This document shows positions 37,259 to 45,750 of a stretch of DNA of 64,000 bases, piece after piece. The position numbers and the translations under genes are program-made. The stretch comes from Vampirovibrio chlorellavorus (GTDB lineage: Bacteria > Cyanobacteriota > Vampirovibrionia > Vampirovibrionales > Vampirovibrionaceae), in the NCBI GenBank assembly GCA_903866275.1, contig CAIPMU010000018.1, positions 62,001 through 126,000 of the forward strand, in the 5' to 3' direction. How positions within the stretch are numbered: position 1 is the stretch's first letter; the number at the start of each line of letters is the position of its first letter. The notes under the pieces are model-generated. The model was not told where the DNA came from and made no database searches. It saw only the letters and a list, made by a program, of their open reading frames with translations.

Positions 37259-38020
37259 ATGCGAGACAAGCGGATATTATTTCATTGGGCGTTAAGGGTG
37301 AGTATGATCGGCCTCACCGGGGCGTGGCTCATGCCGGGTGCTGAGGCGCAAATTATTATGCCCGAACTGCCCCAGATCATGGTCAGTATTCCCCTGACCG
37401 ATGCTGCCAAACCGCTCCCGGAAGAGCCCCCGGCGCTGCAGGCAGAACCTGCCTCCACGCCTGTAAAATCGAATGCGGAAAAATCGGTCGAGTCGGATCC
37501 TCCTCAATCTGTCCCGGCACAGAGCGACCGAAAGCCTGAGCCCATGAGCGTGCCGGTTGCGCCTGCAACTGTTATTCCGTCTCCTTCCGCCCACACCGGT
37601 CCGGTGGCCAGTGTACTGGATTTAACGAAAGCTCAAAAGGCCAAACTCAAAGCCCTGCGCAAAAATTTCGTGGCGGACAATCAGGCGGCCTTCGATAGCC
37701 TGCGCATTAAACGCTACCTGATCAAGCAGCTCAAGGCCCCACAAGAAGCACTGCAACGCAGTCAGCTTCAGTCAGAAGTACAGCAGGAATTGGCTTTGCT
37801 CAAACGGAAAAAAGAAGCCACCCTGCAATATATTCTCAGTGCAGAGCAATACAGCAAACTGCAAGCCCACCGGTTAAAGCTGCAAGCCGAGAAAACCACT
37901 CACAAGGCGCAAGAGCGACTGCATGTATCCAGCAAGGCCGAAACCCCAAAAGCGGCCGAAAAACACGCCGACCAAAAAATATCCCGCGAGATTAAAAATC
38001 TGCCCAGGCATTTGTTTTAG
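37259..38020 (+). CDS. secreted Spy/CpxP-like (LTXXQ) protein
   Basis: 253 aa from ATG 37259 (AGGGAG about 9 nt upstream; the GTG at 37235 is less likely). Signal peptide LRVSMIGLTGAWLMPGAEA ends near residue 31, then a Pro-rich spacer (35-118). The helical domain has LDLTKAQKAKLKALRKNF (about 122-139) and LSAEQYSKLQAHRLKLQ (about 197-213), the two LTxxQ-like motifs of periplasmic Spy/CpxP stress chaperones. A charged Lys/Glu/His tail follows. Probably a periplasmic chaperone or envelope stress sensor. 10 bp from the convergent MFS gene. Confidence 0.7.
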   Translation: MRDKRILFHWALRVSMIGLTGAWLMPGAEAQIIMPELPQIMVSIPLTDAAKPLPEEPPALQAEPASTPVKSNAEKSVESDPPQSVPAQSDRKPEPMSVPVAPATVIPSPSAHTGPVASVLDLTKAQKAKLKALRKNFVADNQAAFDSLRIKRYLIKQLKAPQEALQRSQLQSEVQQELALLKRKKEATLQYILSAEQYSKLQAHRLKLQAEKTTHKAQERLHVSSKAETPKAAEKHADQKISREIKNLPRHLF

Positions 38021-38030
38021 AGCCAATTCC

Positions 38031-39350
38031 CTACGATGTCGTTTTGAGGTAATGTGCGCCTTCGGGGATGCCAATGCGGGGCATCTCCCAGGCAAAAATG
38101 CCAGCGCCTACCAGACAGAGGGTGCCGCCAAAGATCAGGGTGGGGGTGAGTCCCCAGTGGGTGGCCATGGTCCCAATCAGCAGGCCGCCAAACGGGGTGA
38201 TGCCCAGAAAAGACATGGCATACAGGCTCATCACCCGGCCGCGTTTGCTTTCCTCCGCCCAGGTTTGCAGCAGGATGTTGCTACAGGCCATCTGCATCAT
38301 CATCCCCAAACCCAGCAGGAACGATAACATCAGCGATAACCACAGCACTCGGGAGAGGGAGAATATAATCAGGGTGAGTCCGAAGAGGGTGGGCGCCCGG
38401 TAAATCAAACGTTCCAGCCCCTGTTCATCTGGCCGGGAGGCCAGATACAAGGCCCCTGCCAATGCGCCTGCGCCCACGGCACCCATCAGAAAGCCCAGCG
38501 TTTCCGGGCCGCCATGCAGGACAGTGCGCACGTAGACCGGCACCAGCACGGAATAGGGCAGGCCCACGAGACTCACCAGCGCCACCAGCCCCAGAATGTT
38601 TCTCAGGGCAGGGGTGTGATAGACGTAGGCGACGCCCTCCCGTAAACTATGCCAGTAACCCACGGTATGCGCCACGGGTTTGTAAGGTTTCAGGTGAATT
38701 TGACTTAAGGCGATGATCACGGCGCTGTAGCTGAGCCCGTTGAGCAGAAAGCACCAGCCTTCCCCCCATTGGGCAATGGCCAGACCCGCCAGAGCAGGCC
38801 CAACCAGTCTCGCCCCGTTAAAGACCGAGGCATTCAGGGAGATGGCGTTGCTGAGATCGCGACGATCTTCCAGTAAGTCGGGCACAAAAGCCTGCCGGAT
38901 GGGGGTATCCACGCCGGTCACTATGCCCAGACAGCCGCCGAGCAGAAAGAGGTGCCAGACCTGAACCTGCCCGGTGAGGGTTAAAGCGGCCAGAATCAAA
39001 GCCTGAAGCATGGCCAGGCTTTGGGTGGCCATGAGTAACTTGCGACGATCCAGCCGATCCGAGAGGCCCCCGGCCAGCGGGGAAATAATAAAACCCGGCC
39101 CGTTGCTGACAAAGGCCATCAGGCCCAGCAGGAAGGGGCTGTGGGTTAAGCGATAGAGCAGCCAGCTCATGGCCATCTGTTGCATCCATGTGCCCAACAG
39201 GGAAACCAGTTGCCCGGACACAAAGAGGCGGAAGTTGCGATGTACCAGCGCACGAAAGGTTTTTCGCCACCCGCTGATCGGGGAGGCAGGCTGTGATGGT
39301 CCCGCGTGATTGACGGGTGACGTTGCATTGTGTGGGTTCATGTCGGGCAT
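38031..39350 (-). CDS. MFS transporter (EntS/MFS_3 type)
   Basis: 439 aa, 12 membrane segments. Major facilitator exporter: cytoplasmic loop 2-3 motif GGLSDRLDRRKLLM (about 95-108) with the conserved Asp/Arg pattern, and DTPIRQAFVPDLLEDRRDLSNAISLNAS-type block typical of the enterobactin-exporter-like MFS_3 group (given here in part: RQAFVPDLL, NAISLN, RLVGPALAG). Likely exports a small hydrophobic molecule or siderophore; the substrate is unknown. ATG 39350 has GAGAGG about 10 nt upstream. Confidence 0.92.
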   Translation of the reverse strand: MPDMNPHNATSPVNHAGPSQPASPISGWRKTFRALVHRNFRLFVSGQLVSLLGTWMQQMAMSWLLYRLTHSPFLLGLMAFVSNGPGFIISPLAGGLSDRLDRRKLLMATQSLAMLQALILAALTLTGQVQVWHLFLLGGCLGIVTGVDTPIRQAFVPDLLEDRRDLSNAISLNASVFNGARLVGPALAGLAIAQWGEGWCFLLNGLSYSAVIIALSQIHLKPYKPVAHTVGYWHSLREGVAYVYHTPALRNILGLVALVSLVGLPYSVLVPVYVRTVLHGGPETLGFLMGAVGAGALAGALYLASRPDEQGLERLIYRAPTLFGLTLIIFSLSRVLWLSLMLSFLLGLGMMMQMACSNILLQTWAEESKRGRVMSLYAMSFLGITPFGGLLIGTMATHWGLTPTLIFGGTLCLVGAGIFAWEMPRIGIPEGAHYLKTTS

Positions 39351-39462
39351 GAAACGGAAGCCTCTCTCCTGCCATTATAAGGGGAATCGCCCGGCAAAGG
39401 CGAAAGCCAGCCGAAGGTGGCTCGACTCTCTGGCCAAAATATAGCGCTGGAATAAAATGGCT

Positions 39463-40245
39463 TTAGTTGCTTGCCTGAGTCAGTGCGGGCGTTTTACTCC
39501 CCAGAAAGGCTTCCCAGCGGGTGACCAGAGCCACGGGGGTTTCAATCATGGGGTAATGGCCCGCCTTGGGCAAGGCTTCGAGGGTGGATTGGGGGAACCA
39601 TTTGGCAATGGTGTTTTCCATCAGCTCTAACGTGATCACGGGGTCTTGCGCGCCTACCAGCACCAGAAAGGGGGTGATCAAACCGGCCACTTGCTCTTCA
39701 AAATGGGTCAAAGACCAGGCGGTCAGGTAGGCATCAAAGGCCTCGGGGGTGGTTTGAGCCAGGGAGCGTTGGGCCATGGTTTTCCCAAAAGCAGGGGTCA
39801 ACTGGTTGCCGGTGGTATACATCAGGATGGTTTCACGGTTTTGGGCGTTATCCCGTGCCCCGCGAAAGAGGGCCATAGTGTCCCCATCCATCGGAAATCC
39901 ACTGGCTGGCACTGGCGTCAGGCCTACCAGGGCCGTCACGCGATCCGGGGCATGGGCGGCAATCCATTGAATGGCCATTCCCCCCATGGAATGCCCAATC
40001 AGGCTAAAGCGTTCCCAACCCAGGGCCTCGGCCAGATCCAGCGCATCCTGCCCGATTTCGGGAATACTAAAATCGCCGTTCAGGTGGGTCGATTGCCCAT
40101 AACCCCGATAATCCATAAAGGCATAGGTATAAGTATCCAGATCCAGAAAGGGTTTAACGGGATCAAAGGCGGAGCCATCCCCGAACCAGCCGTGAAGGAC
40201 AATGACGTTGTGAGGACCATGACCCAAACATTGATAACCAATCAT
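39463..40245 (-). CDS. alpha/beta hydrolase
   Basis: 260 aa from ATG 40245 (GAAGGG 9 nt upstream; the longer TTG frame is not supported). Cytosolic alpha/beta-hydrolase fold: oxyanion HGW (near 18), strand MDYRGYGQS, nucleophile elbow GHSMGGM (Ser near 84), acid Asp in VLVGAQDPVI, and catalytic His in PKAGHYPMIETP near 240. Resembles MhpC/BioH-type carboxyl-ester or C-C hydrolases; the substrate cannot be told. Single gene. Confidence 0.92.
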   Translation of the reverse strand: MIGYQCLGHGPHNVIVLHGWFGDGSAFDPVKPFLDLDTYTYAFMDYRGYGQSTHLNGDFSIPEIGQDALDLAEALGWERFSLIGHSMGGMAIQWIAAHAPDRVTALVGLTPVPASGFPMDGDTMALFRGARDNAQNRETILMYTTGNQLTPAFGKTMAQRSLAQTTPEAFDAYLTAWSLTHFEEQVAGLITPFLVLVGAQDPVITLELMENTIAKWFPQSTLEALPKAGHYPMIETPVALVTRWEAFLGSKTPALTQASN

Positions 40246-40601
40246 GTCGTAGTTCCCTTCGTTCAACGATGCCAAAAATATCGAAGCCTGATTGTAATGC
40301 GTTGTCAGTGCAACATGGATTCACCGCCATTTTTTCATTGGCATTCATTCAATCAGGTGTTTAACTAAAGTTACCTATGCCCCATTGTATCAGCTTCATA
40401 GCATACACTCACCCCACTGTATCCCCTTGTGAATCATCAAACAGAATCAATAGGGTTCAAAATAATCCCGGTTTTCAAGAAGACTCTCATGATTAATTCA
40501 AATTTCTGTCCCGATTAAAAAATCGGTTCCCCAAGCAAACAAATTAACAATCAACCAGCCAACCCACTCTCTGGATTTCAAAATAGTCTCAACTCACTCT
40601 C
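40246..40601. other. intergenic region left of repeat copy 2
   Basis: About 355 bp with no gene. It contains the promoter of the hydrolase gene (minus strand; no clear boxes) and a CCGATT-AAAA-AATCGG hairpin at 40511-40526 that a leftward transcript leaving repeat copy 2 would meet. Confidence 0.4.
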
Positions 40602-40771
40602 CCAACCAACTCGCCCACTCGCCAAAAAGAGGCAAAGCCTCTTTTCCTAAACCAAAGGGCGCCACAGCCACGCAACAGAAAACAACACTTGGCGGGGTTT
40701 GGGGGCAACACTGCCCCCAATGGAGGGAGTTTGAGGGAGGCTAGCCTCCCTCAAGACCCACCAGCTAAACC
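40602..40771 (-). repeat. 3'-end structured repeat element, copy 2
   Basis: Nearly identical to copy 1 from 40622 on. Starts 16 bp after the peroxiredoxin stop (minus strand) with the same GGTTTAGCTGGT. Hairpins: TTGAGGGAGGC/GCCTCCCTCAA (40731-40754), GGGGGCA-ACAC-TGCCCCC (40701-40718) and AAAAGAGGC-AAA-GCCTCTTTT (40625-40645). The last loop is AAA, where copy 1 has CAACA within a shorter stem. Confidence 0.9.
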
Positions 40772-40787
40772 CGAAAACGCAAAAAAC

Positions 40788-41252
40788 CTACTTCAGCGCC
40801 TGAATCACATCAGCCAATTCACTATTGGGCGGCAGCCCCTGCTTGGAATAGCGAATAATGCCGGTTTTATCAATGATGTAGACGGTGCGTTGAATGCCTT
40901 TGCCGTCTTCTTTCAGGGCATGGTAAGCCTTGGCCATAGAGCGATCGGCATCGACGAGGATGGGAAACTCATAGCCCTGAGCGGCACGGAAGCGTTCATG
41001 GCTTTCCACGGAGTCGGGGTTGGAGCCAATAAACTGGGTGTTCAGCTGGCGGAACATTTCGGTGTCATCCCGGAGGGCGCAGAGTTGCTGGGTGCAACCG
41101 GGGGTTTGATCTTTCGGGTAGAAAACGATGATCAGGTTTTTGCCTTTAAAATCGGAGAGTTTGACTTGCAGACCACCGGTGGCAGGCAGGTCAAAATCGG
41201 GGGCTTGCAGGCCGACGGGTAGGGGTTGATAGGTTTCAACAATCGTCATCAT
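40788..41252 (-). CDS. bcp: peroxiredoxin, BCP/PrxQ type
   Basis: 154 aa from the ATG at 41252, placed 6 nt after AGGGAG; the ATG at 41258 would sit on the ribosome site. Thiol peroxidase that reduces H2O2 and organic peroxides using thioredoxin. APDFDLPATGG near the start, KNLIIVFYPKDQTPGCTQQLCALRD gives (in part) PGCT with the peroxidatic Cys and, five residues on, the resolving Cys of atypical 2-Cys PrxQ. The catalytic Arg lies in the later FPILVDAD-RSM region. Single gene followed by repeat copy 2. Confidence 0.95.
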   Translation of the reverse strand: MMTIVETYQPLPVGLQAPDFDLPATGGLQVKLSDFKGKNLIIVFYPKDQTPGCTQQLCALRDDTEMFRQLNTQFIGSNPDSVESHERFRAAQGYEFPILVDADRSMAKAYHALKEDGKGIQRTVYIIDKTGIIRYSKQGLPPNSELADVIQALK

Positions 41253-41410
41253 ACACATCTCCCTGATTATTGTAAAAATGGATAGAGGGTTGTTTGTTCG
41301 CGTATCCTAGCACAATCCCAGCCATACCGCTGTAACCAAGGTGCTAATTTTCCAGAGCCATCACTAACCCATCAGGTAATTCAATGTAGTTACCCGAAGC
41401 TTAAAAATTC

Positions 41411-41620
41411 CCACTAACCTGCCCTCTCTCCCAAAAGAGGCAAAGCGTCCCATCCATCCGCCCTCTCTCCAAAAAGAGGCTTTGCCTCTTTTCCTAAGCC
41501 AAAAGGCGCACCTGCGCCCACCAGAAAAACGATCTTTGGCGGGGTTTGGGGGGCGCCAGCTGCCCCCCAATGGAGGGCGTTTGAGGGAGGCTAGCCTCCC
41601 TCAAGCCAACCAGCTAAACC
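41411..41620 (-). repeat. 3'-end structured repeat element, copy 3 (diverged, extended)
   Basis: Begins 7 bp after the CBS-protein stop (minus strand) with GGTTTAGCTGGT. Hairpins: TTGAGGGAGGC/GCCTCCCTCAA (41581-41604), a lengthened GGGGGGC/GCCCCCC (41548-41568) and AAAAGAGGC-TTT-GCCTCTTTT (41472-41492). Here the middle has its own GGCGCA-CC-TGCGCC stem that copies 1 and 2 lack. The left end carries an additional partial unit (CCCTCTCTCCCAAAAGAGGC, 41422-41441). Differences fall in loops or keep pairing. The 41253-41410 remainder is the peroxiredoxin promoter region, with no gene. Confidence 0.88.
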
Positions 41621-41627
41621 TGAAACC

Positions 41628-42044
41628 CTAACGATTCACCACCAACAACCGAAGAATATCGGAGGTACTCACCACCCCCACCAGCTGATTCTCGGCATCG
41701 GCCACAAACAACCGGTGAATGTGCTTTTGATGCATCAGGGTAATGGCGGTCTGGACGGTATCTGTGTCCATCACATACAGTGGGGGATTCTGATTCATCA
41801 GTTCGCGCACCAGAATGTGTTGCGGATCGCGTTTGGCTTGCAGGGTTTTCAGAAAACGCAAGCTGGCAATGTCGCTTTTGGAGATAACACCGCTGTAGAT
41901 GGTTTTATCCGCAGAGCGCACGGGCAGGGCACTGATGTTGCATTGATCCAGCAATTGCACGGCCAGGAAAACAGAATCGGTTTCGTTCACTTCCCGAATG
42001 GTGGCCGATTTCATGATTTGCTGGATGGGTTGACGGTAGACCAA
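41628..42044 (-). CDS. CBS-domain pair protein
   Basis: 138 aa from TTG 42044 (AAAGGG 8 nt upstream; the later ATG at 42014 would cut into the first CBS strand). Two CBS motifs: IQQIMKSATIREVNETDSVFLAVQLL to ISKSDIAS (first, 8-62) and VRELMNQNPPLYVMDTDTV to GVVSTSDILRLL (second, 75-136) (quoted in part). Forms a Bateman module that binds adenosine nucleotides; no partner domain is attached, so it probably regulates another protein. Stop is 7 bp before repeat copy 3 in transcription order. Confidence 0.92.
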   Translation of the reverse strand: MVYRQPIQQIMKSATIREVNETDSVFLAVQLLDQCNISALPVRSADKTIYSGVISKSDIASLRFLKTLQAKRDPQHILVRELMNQNPPLYVMDTDTVQTAITLMHQKHIHRLFVADAENQLVGVVSTSDILRLLVVNR

Positions 42045-42086
42045 GTGTGTGACCCTTTCCCGGATAGCTCAAATCAATGCGGAGGG

Positions 42087-42668
42087 TCAGATGCGCTTGT
42101 AGCCCAGGCCCCAGAGGTTCAGGCCATCGACTTGCACTTTGACGTCCTTGAAGCCCACTTCCTGCATACGACGCCCGAGGGTGTGTCCGGTGAAGCCGGT
42201 TTTGTGGGCCATGTAGTGATGACCATCACGCAGGGAGGGCCGAAAGCCGTAGAGAATATCGATTGCGGAGACAGGCCCGGAGGGTGAGACGTAGAGAGGC
42301 TCTTCCAGATTGCCCTCGGCTATATGTTTGGCGACCGCTTGCAGGTTGGGGGTGGCCACATAGACAAAGCCATCGGGCTTGAGCACCCGAAAAAATTCCC
42401 GGAAGGCCAGCGGGACTTCATGCGCCCAGAGGTGTTCGATGTTGTGGGATGACCAGATGGCATCCACCGAGGCGTCTTGCACAAGGCTCATGTTGGTGAT
42501 GTCACCGACAATATCCGGTTGCACGGAAGGATCAATGTCTAACCGCACTTCTTTCCAGCCGTCGTTGCGAAAATGGGGGTGTAGGTTATTGGGGTTCGGT
42601 TGACCACAACCCACGTGCAATACGGTTTTAACCTCATTAGAAACTTGATTCGGCACAACTGTAGACAT
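42087..42668 (-). CDS. class I SAM-dependent methyltransferase
   Basis: 193 aa from ATG 42668 (AAGGGAA about 8 nt upstream). Rossmann methyltransferase, Methyltransf_11-like: motif I TVLHVGCGQPNPNN (about 15-28), acidic loop RLDIDPSVQPDIVGDI, motif with SVDAIWSSHNIEHL (about 67-80) and FFRVLKPDGFVYVATP (about 93-108). Close in style to methyltransferases in polysaccharide or lipid clusters. Substrate unknown. 43 bp from the CBS gene on the same strand. Confidence 0.9.
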   Translation of the reverse strand: MSTVVPNQVSNEVKTVLHVGCGQPNPNNLHPHFRNDGWKEVRLDIDPSVQPDIVGDITNMSLVQDASVDAIWSSHNIEHLWAHEVPLAFREFFRVLKPDGFVYVATPNLQAVAKHIAEGNLEEPLYVSPSGPVSAIDILYGFRPSLRDGHHYMAHKTGFTGHTLGRRMQEVGFKDVKVQVDGLNLWGLGYKRI

Positions 42669-42699
42669 GGCACTTTCCCTTCCCAATCACAATAGATTC

Positions 42700-42705
42700 A
42701 GTATA
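42700..42705 (-). promoter_or_regulatory. candidate -10 box of the methyltransferase gene
   Basis: TATACT on the minus strand, 32 bp before the start codon. A TTTTTC-A-GAAAAA dyad (42711-42723) occupies the spacer and -35 side; no good -35 hexamer. Weak evidence. Confidence 0.3.
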
Positions 42706-42912
42706 ACGATTTTTTCAGAAAAACGCACGAGCAACCGGACAGGCTGACCGGCGTGGGGCAGGTGTTGGGTTTGTGACGGCTGAGCACACAATTCATGCTT
42801 TTCAATGTGGGTCGTCTGGGGTAAATTAGACGCGTTGGTTTCATCGTTAGGACTCAGGGGGTACCAGGCTGCGCCAGCACCCGGTTTTTCAGGGTGAATG
42901 GACCGGATCCTT

Positions 42913-42940
42913 CTGAAATACGCTGAAATAATCTGAAATA
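42913..42940 (+). repeat. three CTGAAATA repeats, 10-bp period
   Basis: CTGAAATA occurs exactly at 42913-42920, 42923-42930 and 42933-42940, followed each time by a variable dinucleotide (CG, AT, TG). The period is one DNA turn, so a protein could bind all three on the same face. They end 22 bp before ATG 42962 of the ankyrin gene. Confidence 0.6.
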
Positions 42941-42961
42941 TGAACAGTGCGGACAAATCAA

Positions 42962-44194
42962 ATGCTCAATCTCGTGTCGGCTTATCGCGTTCCCAAGGGT
43001 GTAGACACTCCCGTTATCGGGGATAGATTGCCTCACTCACCAAAATTTAACCCTGAGTTAATGGGTGCTCCGGTGGATGCGTTTCAAGGTAACACGCATG
43101 GACGCATTCAATTTTGGGGCAGTAAAAGGGTCAATAGTGAGACTTCCTCGGGGGCTTCCTCTTCTAAAAAAGCACGGCATGGTGACCCAGAACATCCGGC
43201 TACGTCGGCCGTGCTTTCAATTTCAAATTCTGAGTATGGTGATTTTTTTCTGAATCTATACCTGCACCCGGATCTCGCGTTGGCTTGTGAAAAAATACGG
43301 AGTGGCAAAATTCCTGTGAATGCTTATGAAGCTAATCCCAGGCCAGGCTTGATTCCCTTTACCGTGTTTCAGGAGTATTTGCGATCTGATCCGGAGTATC
43401 ATTATCCGGAGGTCTTGGTGGCTATGATTGAAGCTGGTGCAGACCTGAACAAGTCCGACGCAGAAGGTGATTATCCGATTCATCAGGCAGCCCGCCTTTG
43501 GGATGCAGAGGCGATTGACCACTTAGTCAATGCGGGTGCTGATGTTAATCAAGCCGATCGAGATGGTTTCACGGCGCTACATTTTGCGATTAAGGGTAAC
43601 CGGCTTCATATCGTGCATAAACTGATGGCATCCGGCGCTAATCTGGAAGCTCAGAATACCTATGGTGACACGCCTCTTTTCTGTGCCATTGAAAATGGTT
43701 ATGTTCATAGTGCGAAGGCCTTGCTCCAGCATCAGGCCAACGTGTATGCCGTGAATCAAATGGATCAGTTACCGATTGTGTATGCCTTGGAGCGGGCGGA
43801 AATTTTTGAGGGGTTCAAGTCCTATCCACTGGGGCGGCTGGTTGATTTATTGCTGGAGCATGGCGCCTGCTTTCCGGATGACGCTGCCCGGCAGCGGTAC
43901 ATCCGGTTGTTGCAAACGTCAACCTTCCCACGTGATTCCGAACCCCCTTCAACGGCGCCGGCCATCAAGCGGTTTCTGCAGCATGTATCCGCCGATCCTG
44001 AAACACTGACGGTGTTCAGGATGCCGAAATCTGCAGACTACCCGGAACCATTCAGGCAGGCGGCTTTATCCCTGTTCCGGGATGAGGTTGAAAAGGTGGG
44101 CCCCGGCCATCCTTTATTCAGCATGTATGGACAGGCTAAAAAACGGCTGCCGGTTCTTACAGAAGATAAGATAATTCCATCTTTGACTGATTGA
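42962..44194 (+). CDS. ankyrin-repeat protein
   Basis: 410 aa from ATG 42962; a GTG at 42947 is the alternative, and neither has a strong ribosome site. No signal peptide. A Ser/Gly-rich N-terminal part (1-100) is followed by four to five ankyrin repeats from about 160 to 290, for example EGDYPIHQAARLWDAEAIDHL, RDGFTALHFAIKGNRLHIVH and YGDTPLFCAIENGYVHSAKAL (quoted in part). A helical C-terminal region (300-410) shows no known domain. Such proteins act as interaction scaffolds or, in predatory and symbiotic bacteria, as effectors; the latter is speculation here. Unusual CTGAAATA repeats lie directly upstream. Confidence 0.85.
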   Translation: MLNLVSAYRVPKGVDTPVIGDRLPHSPKFNPELMGAPVDAFQGNTHGRIQFWGSKRVNSETSSGASSSKKARHGDPEHPATSAVLSISNSEYGDFFLNLYLHPDLALACEKIRSGKIPVNAYEANPRPGLIPFTVFQEYLRSDPEYHYPEVLVAMIEAGADLNKSDAEGDYPIHQAARLWDAEAIDHLVNAGADVNQADRDGFTALHFAIKGNRLHIVHKLMASGANLEAQNTYGDTPLFCAIENGYVHSAKALLQHQANVYAVNQMDQLPIVYALERAEIFEGFKSYPLGRLVDLLLEHGACFPDDAARQRYIRLLQTSTFPRDSEPPSTAPAIKRFLQHVSADPETLTVFRMPKSADYPEPFRQAALSLFRDEVEKVGPGHPLFSMYGQAKKRLPVLTEDKIIPSLTD

Positions 44195-44333
44195 AAACCC
44201 TCTGTGAATGCGAATGTTTAGCCATTATTGTAGCTCTTCCTCACACAAATCAAGTGAATTGGCGTTTGCTTAATAGCTAACTCTTTGCTATGTTCAATTT
44301 CGGGGATTTCACTCAACTTGAGAGGAATACTAA

Positions 44334-44828
44334 ATGGATGCTGTTCATATTCACCTGATGTTAAATCACTTGCCAGTATTGGCAACCCCCCTCGGGTTTA
44401 TACTGCTCCTGTTTGGTTTCGTTTGGAAAAACAGGACATTAAGGACTACCGCACTAGGCCTGTTTGTTTTGGCAGCGGTTGCTGTCATCCCGGTTTATCT
44501 GACTGGCGAACCCGCGGAGGAAGTGGTTGAATCCCTGCCCGGTGTCCAGGAGGGCATTATTGATCAGCATAGTGATTTAGGAAAACTGGGCTTCATTGGG
44601 TCAGGTGTGCTGGGTTTATTGGCGTTAGTGGTGCTCATCCGCTATCGCGGCAAGTCCGAGTTTCCTGTTCAAGCGGGTATCCTGCTTTTGGCTACATCAG
44701 CGATTTCTTGTGGCGTATTGATTCAAACGGCATACCTGGGAGGACAAGTGCGCCATACAGAGATTCGTGCGGGCAGTGTGACCCCAGTGCAAGCAGTGAA
44801 CGAAAAAGAAAACGAAGCGCGCGAGTAA
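44334..44828 (+). CDS. four-TM DUF2231-like membrane protein
   Basis: 164 aa, AGAGGA 8 nt before ATG 44334. Four membrane segments. The start HIHLMLNHLPVLATPLGFILL and the end AYLGGQVRHTEIR are the hallmarks of a group of DUF2231-type small membrane proteins. Their conserved His (HxHLxxNHxP, and RHTE) suggest haem or metal binding near quinone or cytochrome systems. Function unknown. Monocistronic; the 250 bp after it hold no gene I can support. Confidence 0.75.
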   Translation: MDAVHIHLMLNHLPVLATPLGFILLLFGFVWKNRTLRTTALGLFVLAAVAVIPVYLTGEPAEEVVESLPGVQEGIIDQHSDLGKLGFIGSGVLGLLALVVLIRYRGKSEFPVQAGILLLATSAISCGVLIQTAYLGGQVRHTEIRAGSVTPVQAVNEKENEARE

Positions 44829-45082
44829 TCAAAATACTTGCAAAGGGACTCTTAATAGAAAGCTATTTAGTGCTTGATGGACTGTGTTGCTGCAAAAATT
44901 GCGCGAAGGGATGGATGCCTGGAAATACGGCATGACCCCCTGCTTAAACTCGGGTCAAATTTTCCAATGGCCAGGGGAGGGAGACACCCAACCTATTAGG
45001 GGTCGCTGCAACTAGAGATTTTCCAGTCGAATGACCTCCATACGTCAGTAAATGACATAAGCACCACTTAAACTGACAGGAA

Positions 45083-45679
45083 TTACCAGCTAAACCAGGA
45101 TGGATCGTAAGCACCGGGGCCGAATCCGCAGCAGCTGTTGACGCTGCCAGCTTTAACTTTGCCACGGGTGGTGATAAAACCATTGTAATACAGTTCCAGT
45201 TGAACAGCCTTGAGTGGCCCATCTGCGATGGATGTGGTGTTGTTTCTGCCGTCTGGGTCGAATCGAAAATCAATCGTGTTTAAGTTGCTTGTGCCTGCAA
45301 AAGTGAAGTTGCTAAGCCAGAGCACTCCCCCATTATGTAACCAGATACAGGGTGTGCCGGCGCCACAGGTGCTGGAGGTTCCTAAAGGCGTTGAGTCAAT
45401 GACTGTTCCCGAGGTGTCATAAGCAATATAGTTCATGTAAGGTGTTAAGCTAGCTGCCTTGCTTGATGCGCTGATGATGCCGTCATTTTGGGCTTCTTGA
45501 AAAGCCGTGGTGATCATGACGGCGACTTCCTGGGCTTTGGCGTTATTTGCCGAGACCTGTTGAGTGATCATCAGTTTATTGATGGTAAAGGTACCAATGA
45601 CTCCCAAAATAGCAATTGCAATGAGCAGTTCCGCCAGTGTAAAACCTTTTGGGTGTTTTGAGATTTTAGGGGCGTACAT
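45083..45679 (-). CDS. type IV pilin-like protein, tandem copy A
   Basis: 198 aa. Class III-like leader of 12 residues ending in Gly, then the prepilin site G-FTLAELLIAIAILGVIGTF (11-30): leader peptidase cleaves after Gly12 and methylates Phe; Glu17 (fifth position of the mature protein) is present. C-terminal globular part has Cys pairs (TCGAGTPC and SCCGFGP). Minor pilin or pseudopilin of a type IV pilus or type II secretion-like machine. The copy at 45751 is nearly the same, except around residues 72-122. AAAGGA 8-9 nt before the ATG. Confidence 0.9.
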   Translation of the reverse strand: MYAPKISKHPKGFTLAELLIAIAILGVIGTFTINKLMITQQVSANNAKAQEVAVMITTAFQEAQNDGIISASSKAASLTPYMNYIAYDTSGTVIDSTPLGTSSTCGAGTPCIWLHNGGVLWLSNFTFAGTSNLNTIDFRFDPDGRNNTTSIADGPLKAVQLELYYNGFITTRGKVKAGSVNSCCGFGPGAYDPSWFSW

Positions 45680-45750
45680 TAGACTGTCCTTTAATAAGGT
45701 GTACTGATTTTATACAACGGGCGGAAATGACTGCCCTAATCGCGTCTTAT

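Noticed and set aside
41364-41570. 68-codon open frame within repeat copy 3
   Set aside because: It follows the structured repeat, starts outside it and has no equivalent intact frame in copies 1 and 2; composition reflects the repeat.
44944-45273. 109-codon minus-strand frame with similar partner at 45747-45944
   Set aside because: Both are alternate-frame readings of the duplicated pilin genes; their likeness follows from the DNA duplication.
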